From Aselliscus stoliczkanus (lineage: Eukaryota; Chordata; Mammalia; Chiroptera; Hipposideridae), in contig CM066728.1 of NCBI GenBank assembly GCA_033961575.1, forward strand, positions 113,001,852 through 113,065,851: 64,000 bases of DNA, given 5' to 3'. A program made the translations under genes and the position numbers. Below, piece by piece: positions 34,201-42,389 of this stretch. Positions within the stretch are counted from its first letter, which is position 1. Every line of letters starts with the position of its first letter. The notes beneath the pieces are model-generated. The model did no database searches and had not been told where the DNA came from. It saw only the letters and a program-made list of their open reading frames with translations.

Positions 34201-37200
34201 CGAGACGCAGTCAGGGCTCTGCAGATGCTGTGGCGCAGAAGTCGAGCCCGCACATGTCTTCGAAGAGCTGGGGCGCAAGCAGGCCACCGTGAGCTGGGAG
34301 CCCAGCACACAGGCCTGCTCGGCCACCAGGGCCTCCTTGCGGACAGCTTTCAGAAGGGGCCCCTTGTCACTCAGACCATCCCTTGTGGTGGGGGAGGCAC
34401 AGGCGGCCGCTCGCCACCCCTCTCCTGACCCCATGGTGGCCGTGACCATGCCCAGCCTGCTCTCAGCTCCGTTCTGTGCTTTGCTGTACAGGTGGGGCAT
34501 GCCACCTGGCATTGCCACAGTGATAAGGTGCCCACCTCTGTCCACTGTATTCTGTCCTGCTCATGCCCCTCATGGCATCTGGCGATGTGCTTCTGTCACT
34601 TCTCGGCTCCCAGACATTTCTGCAAATAGAGCATTTGTTTCTGCCTTAGGCTTCACTTTTTAACGCCCTTGAAGGCACCAGCTTTAATGGTAACATTTTC
34701 AATGACGTCTCAGAATGTAGACCTCACTTACTGAGCAGAAGTGGCCAGTGGGCAGGTCAGGGCCAGACTGGTTTCCCGTAGGTGAGCTCTGGGGCAGTCT
34801 GGCTTGGGAACTCTCTTTGGGACTCGTGCACATGTGTGTGTGTGTTCATGGGTGTGTGGTGGGGGCACTGCTCTGCTGTGGTCTCTTGGGAATCTGCTTC
34901 TAGTGCCCTTTTACTGGTGGAATAAGGTGTGAGCAGACCAGTTTCCTTCAGGATCTTTATGAGGCCTCGTGCTGTAGGATCACCCATAAACCTGTCACAT
35001 CCCTGAAAGACACACTGTGGGATGGCCCCCCTGAGTCTGAGGAATGAGGGCCTTGGGTGGGGTGACTGACAGCTCTAAGCCTCAGCCTCCGGTTACGAGG
35101 CAGGATGCTAATGGTTGTTGTGGGGCCTGGCTCGTCACGGGGCTCTCTAACCGTGAGCTCAGCCTGATGTCCTGACCGCCAGAGTCATTAGAGTAACAGT
35201 TCCTCTTGGGATAGATCACGTAGCAAGCACATACAGAAGTAGGTTTACTGAAACTGAGTGATGGAAGCAAATCCACAGATCACCAAGGCCAAGAAAGCCC
35301 AATGGCAGAGGGTTCACATTGAGGCCAAGAAAGCTGATGGCAGAGGGTTCACACCGAGGCCGAGAAATCCACTGGCCGAGGGTTCACACTGAGGCCAAGA
35401 AAACTGATGGCAGAGGGTTCACACTGAGGTCTGAAAGCCCAGTTGGCCTGGGGGACTTAGACACTTGCTCGGTAGCAGCAGCCTCAGCTGGCTTCAGTCA
35501 CTGGGTCCCTGTGAGTCGCTGGATGGAACTGGACACCTTTTCCTACTGTGCAGTCAGCAGTTTGGTCCTGTCCAAGCCCCGGCCGAGGGCCGAGGGTGGA
35601 GTGGGGGTGTGGAACGGCATCCGCACAAGCTAGGCTCACCGACTCCGCATCTGTCATGTGGAGCTTTTGTTTCTTAACTATTTGGTGAAGAGACGGTGTC
35701 ACTCCAGAGTGTCCAGTGGGGGAGGGCACTGCCCTTTGACACTAAATTGTCTATACTGACAAGATTTGGCATTCATGTGAGAGTATGTGATTTGGCAGAA
35801 TTTCAAGGGCCTGAGAGTACTTAGATGGCCCCTGAAATGTTGCTTAAGATATAGCTACACGTGAACCCTAAAATCCTAGTATCCTGAGAGTCACAAATTG
35901 GATGGAAGATGTGTGTATGGTGACGGAGGGGGTCTCGGAGAAGGTGGGGCCGTTTCTGTACCGTGTGGAGCCAAAATTAACAGGGCCACTTCTACAGAGG
36001 AACAGCGGGGCGCCCTGAGGGCAGGAGAGCGGGGCGCTGCAGCACACGGTCCCAGGAGGCTCCCCAGGAGGAGGCGGGCCAGCGCTGTGGTTTGCGATCT
36101 GCCCGTGACTTAGGTGAAGCCCCCGAGGAATAGCCCTGGGCCCTCGGGCTGTGGGCCGGCCTGATGCAGTCTGCCCCACCCCCTCAGCACCTGCAGGTCC
36201 CCAGAGAGCCAGCAGCCTTTGGCTTTGTCCCTGGTAGTGGCTCCTCGTGGGCTCGCCCTGCTGGTCCCTGGGCCGCAGCACGGGCTGGACACAGCTTGGT
36301 CTCGCCCACTCCCAGGGGTGGACACGACTGCAGGCTTGTCTTCCCTGCAGTGCTCATTGCGCACTGAGGTGCCTTTTCTGGTCCCTGTTTCTTGTCCTCT
36401 CCAGGCTGGGGACTCCCTAGGAGATGGCGGTTCCGTGCTGGATTTTGTGTCAGTGAAGTCGTATTCTGACGTCTCTCTGGACATCTCCATGCTCGGCTCT
36501 CTGGGTAGGTGGTGCCGGGCACAGCCCCCTGCGGCACTGTGGTCGGGGGGCAGGCCCAGCGGGAAGGAGGCGCCCCTGGCGCCGTGTTCCCACCCAGCCT
36601 GCGCGGCGGCCCTCACACACTGCGTGTCCTGGCTCCCAGGAGGGTGGCCAGCCTGGCGGGGTGGCCATAGGCAAAGCCCGCTGTCCTCAGGCCCCTGCAG
36701 GTGGCTGGGGCCAGCCTCCTCGGTCTCCTTCCCGATTCAGGCCGCAGCTCTCGGATTGCTGGGCCCTCGCGTGCTGCCTCTTGTGCAGCCGCCGGCCTTG
36801 GCCTGCTGTCACGGCATCAGTGCCCGTGTGTGCTGGGATGTTCCCTTGGGGCCTGCTGACCCCGTCGTGGGAAATGCCCCCCGCATTCTGCCCAGCGTTT
36901 GATATTTGGAAGCCTGCTCTGCCATCCCGGCGCTCTGGTGGCTGGTGATGCTTGTGCTGCATCTTCTCCCCTCTTTTCCTTTGGGTGTACCTGGAGCAGC
37001 TCCCCCGGGGGACCTGTGGCCATGTCTGGAGACACTGTGGTTGTCACAGTTGGAGTGCCGTGCCTCTGGCATTGCGTGTGGAGGCCGGCGATTTCTGCTA
37101 AACCTCCTGAAATGAACAGAACAGAACAGAGAGTGACTGGGCCCCAGTGTTGACAGCACCGAGGTTGAGAGTTAAAAGTGGGTCTTGTCGATCCGTTGTA

Positions 37201-40062
37201 GGAGCGTAAGGTACAGTCGTGCTTTGTCATCCGTCCTGACAGTCTCTGCCTTTCGGTTGCAGTGTCTTTAGACCACTGGTGTGTAATGTAGTTGCCGGTA
37301 TGCCTGGGCTCAGGTCTGCCATCTTGCTCTCGGTCTCCTGTTTTCCCAGTGTTCGGGGATCCCCAAGGTTGTTCTCGTGCCTGTGGTTTATTACAGCGAA
37401 AGGACACTGATCACATGCCACAAAGGAAAGGCCCCTGGGGAGTGTCTGGAGACCAGGTGCCGCTCGCACTGTCCCTGCTCATGTGTCCCGGCAGCGGTCT
37501 GACAGCATAGCCCCTCTGCTTGGCACCGCCAGTGCCCGGCTCCCAGGAGGAAAGCGGGCGCTCAGCTTAAACCCTGTGATCGAACCGACAGCTGAGGCTC
37601 GGTGAGCCTTCCTGTCACTCGGGTGGTGGGAGCCCTCCCGAACCCCACGGCCACTGGCCAGGCGCAGCCTGCTCTTCGGAGGCGAGTGGCCTCGAGCTGC
37701 TCCGGTGACGCTCTTCTGCACAGCGCTCTTCTGTTCTCTGGCTGTGTCAGGATTCGTCCTTATTGCTGGTCCTTAACCAGCAATGTGGGCGTGTGGCCCG
37801 ACGTGCCTTGTTAGACTGCCTTCAGGTTTATTCTTCCTGGGTGACATTGAGCTCCTTGTCCCTGGGGTTTATAGGTTTTATCAAATACGGGAATGTGGCT
37901 GTGCCCCAATCCTGCCCATTTGTCGTTGAGTCTCTGCTGCACCTGGGGCCAGCCTGCGCTGTGACCTTGAGGCGCTGAGGCCATGCGGGGCTGCCCGGCC
38001 CGGGTTGCTGTGCCCCTACCGCTCCGCCCCGCCGCCCGGCAGCATCGCCCCCTTCTGCCTCGTGGCCGTGGCTCCTGCTTCTTTAGCCCGTGGAGCGCGC
38101 GTCCCATAGCTGTGGGAACGCCCCGTCCGCTCATCCTGCGTCTCTATGGGGTCCCTCGGGGGGGGCTGTGGCCTCCTGCTCTGCCACCTGCCTGGTGGCG
38201 GTTTATCGGAGGTCAGGCTCCGCGGGCACGCTGGTGGGTGCTCGACTTGGCCGCACGCCTTTGAACCATGGTGGGCCTTGCTCGGACATGCTGTCGGGCT
38301 ACCTGGAGCTGTCCGGGGTTTGCTCTGACACATTCTTAGGGTGGGCACAGAGCTGCATGTGGTGTAGGTCGCAGCGTTCCACGTGCTTGGAACACAGATT
38401 GGCGCCGTGTGTGTGAGCTGTTGACCCCCGGTGGGCGCCGGGCACCTGTCCTCACCAGCTCACTGCCCGGCTCGGCAGGTCCCGCCCTGGTGTCCGCAGG
38501 CCTCTTGCTCACACCGTCCTGCTATCGAGCAGGTGTGACAGGAGGGCAAGGCCTGCACGTGCAGTGCTCCTTGTGACATCACGGCCCCCGCCATCCTCCT
38601 CCGCCTGCAGCACGCTCCCGCCACACCCCGGCCTCGCCTCTGAGGGGCGGTCCCGAGCGTGCAGAGTGACCCCGGAGAGGTCGCGGTGCACGCCCAAGTG
38701 CTGGCGTGCAGTGCTCGCCCGGCGCCCGGCGGCCTGGGCCATGTGCCGTTGTCCTGTGATTGGCAGGGAAGGTGAAGAAGGAACTCGACCATGACGACGG
38801 CCACCTGCACTTGGACGAGACGGCAAAGCTCCTGCAGGACCTGCACGAGGCGCAGGCGGAGCGCGGGGGCTCCCGGCCATCGTCCAACCTCAGCTCCCTG
38901 TCCAACACCTCGGACAGGGAACAGCACCACCTGGGTAAGGCCCGACACTCCCCACCGGGCTGGGCGGAGGCCCGGAGCGCTGACTGTCGGGCGGCCGGAG
39001 CCCCCGGGGGCCGGAGCCTGGGGGCGGAGCCTGGGGGCCTCCCTCATGAGGTGGCTGCGCTGAGGTGGGGTGCTGGAGGGGAGTTTCGTTAGTGTTAGCA
39101 GTTCGTGGCCTTGGCCATCAGGTGCCGGCAGTCCGTGTGTCAGGAGGAGTCCCAGTGGCTGCGTCCTGAGGCTCTTGTTGGGGGGCAGGCCCAGGACCCT
39201 GACAGCCATGCAGAGTTAAACCTTGGAAATGTGTGTTTCTTTCTAGTGTTCCTGGTTTTAGTCCTGAAACTTTTAACAAGTGCGTTCCTCCCGGAACCTT
39301 ATTTCGAGAGAGCACGTGACCGTTCTTGGCCGGGGGACGCCGTGTTTCATGAGTGGCTGTGCTGGCCCTTCAGTACCCCACCAGGACGGCACAGCTCCGC
39401 CAGGAAGGGGACCAAACATTTGCCTTGAATTTGCTGGGTTGTGTCCACACCACAGTTTTAGTTCCCAGATACAAATACTGAATGACTCAGAGAATAAATC
39501 TTGACATTTGGGGGGCAGGGTGGGGTAATCAGCTATAGAGGTTTGACGAAAGCTCTGAATAAGGACCAGTATTTTCAGTCCCATTAACCTTGGGATAAAT
39601 GGCGCAGGAAGTAGGTTTCCCAGAGAGGTGACGGGTGCACCTGCACCCTGGGACAGATGGGGGTGCCCTGTGCCCTAGGGGAGATGATGGGGTGGTCTGT
39701 AACCTGTGAGAGACGGTGGGGTGGCCCATACCCTGTGAGTGATGGTGGGGGGGGTGGCCCGTACCCTGGGAGAAATGGGGGGGATGCCTCGTACCCTGGG
39801 AGAGATGGTGGGGTGGCCTGTACCCTGGGAGCCGGGGCTCTGGCCGAGTCTTGGGCTTTGCTGACGGCAGACGCAGACACGCAGACGTGCGACTTCAGCG
39901 CGGCGCCCACTGCGCCTGGGCCACGTGGGCCGACCTGTTGAAACGTCTTTTCCGCTTGCAGGAAGCCCTTCTCGCCTCAGTGTTGGTGAGCAGCCAGAGG
40001 TGACCCACGACCCGTACGAATTTCTTCAGTCTCCAGAACCTGCAGCCTCTGCAAAGAGCTAG
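16180..40062 (+). CDS. BRD9: BRD9 bromodomain protein, 16 coding exons
   Basis: Acetyl-lysine reader and defining subunit of the non-canonical BAF (GBAF) chromatin remodeller, nuclear. CDS exons: 16180-16231, 17239-17453, 17701-17833, 19202-19262, 19687-19831, 21459-21569, 22236-22411, 23736-23868, 25571-25646, 26792-26887, 27878-28010, 29963-30074, 33462-33500, 36405-36504, 38767-38934, 39962-40062. Phases agree throughout: 1851 nt, 616 residues. Order: lysine-rich N-terminus (KKKKKKKK near 50-56), bromodomain about 136-240 with N216 (acetyl-lysine contact) and gating Y222, then the BRD7/BRD9 C-terminal domain (DUF3512) about 290-490. An internal acceptor at 22296 would drop 20 residues, giving 596, next to about 597 in human as remembered. 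Intron 3 uses a GC donor; the rest are GT-AG. Start context GCCGCCGCCATGGG is an ideal Kozak site. Confidence 0.97.
16290..17216. repeat. C-rich minisatellite filling BRD9 intron 1, about 29 copies
   Basis: Units of roughly 32 bases, GCCCCGCGCTGAGCCCCC followed by a variable CCGGGGCCCCCCCTCT part. I counted about 29 CGCTGAG-type cores, including two CGCAGAG and one CGCTGGG variants. It takes up nearly all of the 1007-base intron. The complementary (template) strand is rich in G-runs and could form G-quadruplexes. Long Gly/Arg-rich open frames on the minus strand are products of the repeat. Confidence 0.96.
17239..17453 (+). CDS. BRD9: BRD9 coding exon 2 (residues 18-89)
   Basis: Encodes DYADKPLEKPLKLVLKVGG, GHDSSYYDDRSDHERER and the lysine run. 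Acceptor CCCCACAG, donor GTAGAG. Ends in phase 0. Confidence 0.97.
17701..17833 (+). CDS. BRD9: BRD9 coding exon 3 (residues 90-134)
   Basis: Encodes EERKRKREKEHCDTEGEADD and ends VRACRTQP. The exon must end at CCAG to keep phase with exon 4; the next bases are GCAAGT, so the donor is GC, not GT. Confidence 0.94.
18490..18720 (+). repeat. Dispersed old repeat, L1 3'-end-like (copy 1)
   Basis: Shares CTGTTGCGATTTAG, CGTTTCTCCCA, CAGTGGAGAATAGCGTTCAG and AGCTAGGAAAGACCACTGTG with 24570-24775. The order of blocks recalls the 3' end of old mammalian L1 (L1ME-type), from memory. In BRD9 intron 3. Confidence 0.6.
18745..18830 (+). repeat. MIR-like fragment
   Basis: AACACCGTCAGTGCTCACAG, then TAGCCCCGTTTTACAGGTGA, resembling the MIR consensus. 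Weak. Confidence 0.4.
19202..19262 (+). CDS. BRD9: BRD9 coding exon 4 (residues 134-154)
   Basis: 61-base exon encoding AENESTPIQQLLEHFLRQLQ, the first bromodomain helix. Acceptor ATCATCAG after a long T-run, donor GTAAAG. Confidence 0.96.
19687..19831 (+). CDS. BRD9: BRD9 coding exon 5, bromodomain (residues 154-202)
   Basis: Encodes KDPHGFFAFPVTDAIAPGYS and MIIKHPMDFGTMKDKI, including the GFF shelf and the ZA loop of the bromodomain. Donor GTAAGT. Confidence 0.97.
20064..20163 (-). mobile_element. tRNA-derived monomer SINE
   Basis: Reverse copy of the GGCCGGCC...GTGGCG family: T-run, GAGGGCAGTGTCACTGGCCC, GGCTTCCCAAGCTAGCGCTT, then GGCCAGCCC. In BRD9 intron 5. Confidence 0.88.
21459..21569 (+). 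CDS. BRD9: BRD9 coding exon 6, acetyl-lysine site (residues 203-239)
   Basis: Encodes ADFKLMCDNAMTYNRPDTVY and YKLAKKILHAGFKMMSK. Carries N216 and Y222 (human numbering is the same). Ends in phase 0 at GTAAGA. Confidence 0.97.
22236..22411 (+). CDS. BRD9: BRD9 coding exon 7 with alternative acceptor (residues 240-298)
   Basis: Full form begins ERLLALKRSVSFMQNMDFSQ after TTCTAG. An in-frame acceptor TTCTCTCAG ends at 22295, so splicing to 22296 would remove exactly those 20 residues and join MSK to QAALLGSED, as in the human form I remember. Both forms keep the frame. Confidence 0.93.
23351..23487 (-). mobile_element. tRNA-derived monomer SINE, diverged
   Basis: Long T-rich stretch, then GGGCTGTGACACCGGCCCTC, GATCCGAACCACGGCC and CCGCCGGCCC. 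Older than the other copies. In BRD9 intron 7. Confidence 0.85.
23736..23868 (+). CDS. BRD9: BRD9 coding exon 8 (residues 298-342)
   Basis: Encodes CMFEPEGNACSLTDSTAEEH and VLALVEHAADEARDRI, start of the BRD7/BRD9-specific domain. Acceptor TTGTAG, donor GTAGCG. Confidence 0.96.
24570..24775 (+). repeat. Dispersed old repeat, L1 3'-end-like (copy 2)
   Basis: Same blocks as 18490-18720, same orientation. Better preserved at its start (GGGACCTGCGGGTCCACCCC). In BRD9 intron 8. Confidence 0.6.
25571..25646 (+). CDS. BRD9: BRD9 coding exon 9 (residues 343-368)
   Basis: Encodes MGYLKKSADGGLLYSVVNTA and EPDAD. Acceptor CTTGCAG, donor GTGGGT. Confidence 0.96.
26792..26887 (+). CDS. BRD9: BRD9 coding exon 10 (residues 368-400)
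   Basis: Encodes EETHPVDLSSLCSKLLPGFT and TLGFKDERRSK. Acceptor CTTGCAG, donor GTGAGA. Confidence 0.96.
27878..28010 (+). CDS. BRD9: BRD9 coding exon 11 (residues 400-444)
   Basis: Encodes TFLSSASTALSMQNNSVFGD and YSAYGDETGVQCAL. Acceptor CTCTTAG, donor GTAAGC. Confidence 0.96.
28288..28650 (-). mobile_element. MaLR (MLT1-like) solo LTR
   Basis: Contains ATTAGTCTGCTCGGGCTGCG, CCAGTCCTGGAGGCTGGAAG, CCTTTAAAGGCCTCATCTCC and TTCAACAAAGGAATTTTGGG in the order of a reversed ERVL-MaLR LTR. Old and non-coding. In BRD9 intron 11. Confidence 0.7.
29963..30074 (+). CDS. BRD9: BRD9 coding exon 12 (residues 444-481)
   Basis: Encodes LQEFVKDAGSYSKRMVDDLL and DQITGGDHSRMLFQLRQ. Acceptor CTTCCAG, donor GTGGGC. 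Confidence 0.96.
30875..30985 (+). mobile_element. tRNA-derived monomer SINE
   Basis: GGGCCAGACGAGTGGCGCGG to CACTGCCCTC plus poly(A), flanked by AAGAAATTTG on both sides. In BRD9 intron 12. Confidence 0.92.
31337..31449 (+). mobile_element. tRNA-derived monomer SINE
   Basis: GGAGCCGGCCTAGTGGCACG to CACTGCCTTC plus poly(A), flanked by TTTGAACATGTTC and TTTGGACATGTTC. In BRD9 intron 12. Confidence 0.92.
32308..32450 (-). mobile_element. tRNA-derived SINE, short GTGGCTC-type
   Basis: Reverse copy close to the one at 3115-3252 (TTTAGCTGAGCCATCCTGCC ... AACCAACTGAGCCATTCGGC). Flanked by GTGTGATCACCTTTT on both sides. In BRD9 intron 12. Confidence 0.9.
32710..32812 (-). mobile_element. Young tRNA-derived monomer SINE
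   Basis: Reverse copy with a well-kept head (CCACTCGGCCGGCCCC at its 5' end). Flanked by GAAGTAGG(G)TATTTTT direct repeats. In BRD9 intron 12. Confidence 0.92.
33462..33500 (+). CDS. BRD9: BRD9 coding microexon 13 (residues 482-494)
   Basis: 39-base exon encoding RRHVPMKPPDDGK. Human has RRNVPMKPPDEAK as remembered. Acceptor TTTGCAG, donor GTGAGT, phase 0 on both sides. Too short to show up as an open frame. Confidence 0.94.
35286..35427. repeat. 35-bp minisatellite, 4 copies
   Basis: Units AGGCCAAGAAAGCTGATGGC followed by AGAGGGTTCACACTG, four copies with small changes, then decay. In BRD9 intron 13. Confidence 0.9.
36405..36504 (+). CDS. BRD9: BRD9 coding exon 14 (residues 495-528)
   Basis: Encodes AGDSLGDGGSVLDFVSVKSY and SDVSLDISMLGSL. 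Acceptor CTCCAG, donor GTAGGT. Confidence 0.95.
38767..38934 (+). CDS. BRD9: BRD9 coding exon 15 (residues 528-584)
   Basis: Encodes KVKKELDHDDGHLHLDETAK and LLQDLHEAQAERGGSRPSSN. Acceptor TTGGCAG, donor GTAAGG. Confidence 0.96.
39645..39833. repeat. G-rich minisatellite of about 32 bp, 6 copies
   Basis: Repeated GGTGGGGTGGCC(T/C)GTACCC and TGGGAGAGAT blocks with variable G-runs. G-rich on the sense strand of BRD9 intron 15, about 130 bases before the last exon. Confidence 0.85.
39962..40062 (+). CDS. BRD9: BRD9 coding exon 16 and stop (residues 584-616)
   Basis: Encodes SPSRLSVGEQPEVTHDPYEF and LQSPEPAASAKS, then TAG. Human ends ...ASAKT as remembered. Acceptor GCTTGCAG. Confidence 0.96.
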
Positions 40063-40690
40063 CCTTGTCGATAGTCTTGGATTGTTTTTTTATTACTGTT
40101 TTCTAAGTTTTCATTTGCATGGACAGAGTGCCTGTCGTGAGACAGACTTCTGTGTTGTCCCCTTGGGCGTGCGGGGAGCAGCTGGGGTGGTGGTGAATTG
40201 TCTGATGTCATGTCGGCCACGCTGCGGATGGCCGTGGACCCTGAATCGTGGAAATCGTACATAAAGGGTGTGACCACATCCTGTGAGGCTGGTGTGGTCT
40301 GTCTGAGACTTCCGGGTCGGTACAGCCCACCTGTCCCCCCATGTCCTCCACTGCCCCTGGGGACGCAGATGAGATCCTGCGTGTCCTTGCCCCTTGGTCC
40401 CCCACATCCCCACATTTCTGAGGCAGATCACCCTGGGGGCCACACAGGAGCCTTGGGGAGCGGCCGTGCCCTGTGCTGGCCCCGGACAGGCGGGGAGTAA
40501 GGGTCAGTTCACATGCCTGAGGAAGGGGTGCTTCCTGCTGGGAGACTGCGAGGTCAGCTGCCCCACCAGTTACCGTCAAGTCGTACGTGTCGAACACGTT
40601 TTCTGTTCTGGATGTGTTTACTGGATGCCTGTTTATATTTGCACACTATAAGTTACAGACCTTAATAAACAGCTACACAAAGACTATAAG
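40063..40690 (+). other. BRD9: BRD9 3' UTR
   Basis: Follows the TAG at 40060-40062 and runs to the poly(A) signal. No other gene seen in it. The exact cleavage site is inferred from the usual distance behind the hexamer. Confidence 0.75.
40664..40669 (+). terminator. BRD9: BRD9 poly(A) signal
   Basis: AATAAA in the context CCTTAATAAACAGC, about 600 bases after the stop, in an AT-rich pocket with TG-rich sequence behind it. Confidence 0.8.
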
Positions 40691-40699
40691 TGCGTAGAA

Positions 40700-41650
40700 T
40701 TACAGCACTGCTAGGTGTCCACTTCTGAGTGACTTTTCAGTCAAAACCTTTGTCACACGAAGTTGACAGTGTCCGTTCTTCCTGGCCGCCATCTTGTCCA
40801 GTCTGGTTTGGCTCCCACGGTGATGTCTGGGGTCACACCCACTGCCCACAACTTCCTGCTCGGTTCCCTCATCGTGAAACATAAAATCAGAGACTCCGTT
40901 ATTTCCTGGGGTGGGTCAGTCCTGGGGGAGAACGTCTGTGACCAGGAGGCAGTGGGCAGGTGACGTCCCGGGCCCACGAGCCCTGGGGGACAGGGCCCTG
41001 TGGCCACTGCCTGCTGGGCGAGCAGGGCTGGCTGAAGCCTGGTCTCGGATAGATCAGGTCCGTCTCGTGAAAGGAAACACGTCACAGATGAAGCCTCAGG
41101 AAGCAGCTGTGGCCGGTAAAAGCGGGAAAGGAGCATAGTAACGGCCTCAGCCAAGGCGCGCAAGCCCCGGCTGGCCAGTGCCACTGCGTCCCCTCCGCCC
41201 TGGCGCCTCGCCCCAGCCCCTCATCTCTGCATTGACCCCGCCCTCAGCGAGGCGGGGGGCGGCGGAACCTGGTCTGCAGCCGGGGGGGTGGGGATGGGCT
41301 CTGCCTCCACCGGGACTCGGGGGGGCCCTGACCATGGCTAGGGGGCAGGTCCTGGGCCGCGATGCCTCCCGGGACCTTCGCCCCTCCCTGGCCTGAGTTC
41401 CCGTCGGTGCCAGTGTGACAGCAGCAGAGTCCGCTGTGGCACCGCCCAGGGCCCCAGACCTCCCCAGACGGAGCGGTCTCCGCCACCCGGGTGGCAGACA
41501 GCAGGCAGTGGAGGCCCTGGAACACTGGCCCCCAGCCTTCCACTCAGAAAGCTCCGGGCCTGTAGGGAAGGAAGCAACAGGCCCGGAGGAGGCGGACACA
41601 AGGCCTTCGTGTCCTGTGGGGTCTTGTCGGTAAAATTCATGACATAAAAC
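40700..41650. other. GC-rich spacer behind BRD9, nothing recognised
   Basis: Moderately GC-rich. Open frames on both strands lack recognisable domains or splice-linked partners. I see no gene or named repeat. Confidence 0.5.
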
Positions 41651-41667
41651 AAAGCGTTACCCATTTA

Positions 41668-42387
41668 TTTTTTAAAGATTTTTACTGGGGAATTAGGGCA
41701 GGGGACCAGCCAAGTTGTTCAGTCTTCGTGGTGGAGGGCGCCAGTCGCCACCTGGCTTGCTGTCGGCAGCTCGTGGTCTCTAAGCTCAAGGTGCTAACTT
41801 CAGTCTTAGTTGCGGGTGGGCGTAGCCACCATCCCATGCGGGAGCCGAACCAGCAGCCTTGTTAAGAGTGCACCTCTAGGGCCGGCCGAGCGGCGCGGTG
41901 GTTAGCGCTGGCTTGGGAAGCCAGCAGCCCCTGTTCGGGTCCCACATGTGAGGGCCAGGGACACTGCCCTCAAAAAAAAATTAAAAAAAAAAAAAAGTAC
42001 ACACTATCCACTGAGCCATCCGGGTGGCAGCTGAGCTCAAGGTGCTGCATTCAATCTTTTAGTTGTGGGTGGACGTAGCCACCATCCCATGCGGGAGTCG
42101 AACCCGGCAGCCTTGTTAAGAGCACACGCTCTATCCACTGAGCCATCTGGGTGGCAGCTCAGCTCAAGGTGCTGACTTCAGTGTTAGTTGCGGGTGGGCG
42201 CAGCCCACCATCGAACAGGCAACCTTGTTACATCAGCTGAGCCATCCTGCCACCTTTTGGCAGCTCAGCGACAGCTCAGCCCGGGTGCAGCGTCACTGGC
42301 CTGTGTGGGAATCAAACCGGCAGCCCTGTTGCTCAGATCTCGCGCTCTAAGCCAACTCTTAACCAACTGAGCCACTCGGTTGGCCCC
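41668..42387 (-). mobile_element. Long composite SINE with tandem tRNA-like heads, interrupted
   Basis: Read on minus: head GGGGCCAACCGAGTGGCTCA, then repeated tRNA-like units with GATGGCTCAGTGGATAGAGC, and a GGAATTAGGG-type reversed tail on plus near 41690. Same build as the copy at 13884-14486. Flanked by CGTTA(A)CCCATTT(T)A direct repeats. A monomer SINE sits inside it. Confidence 0.85.
41879..41996 (+). mobile_element. Monomer SINE nested in the composite SINE
   Basis: GGGCCGGCCGAGCGGCGCGG to CACTGCCCTC plus A-rich tail, in the opposite direction to its host. It splits a tRNA-like unit of the host, so it is the younger element. Confidence 0.9.
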
Positions 42388-42389
42388 CG

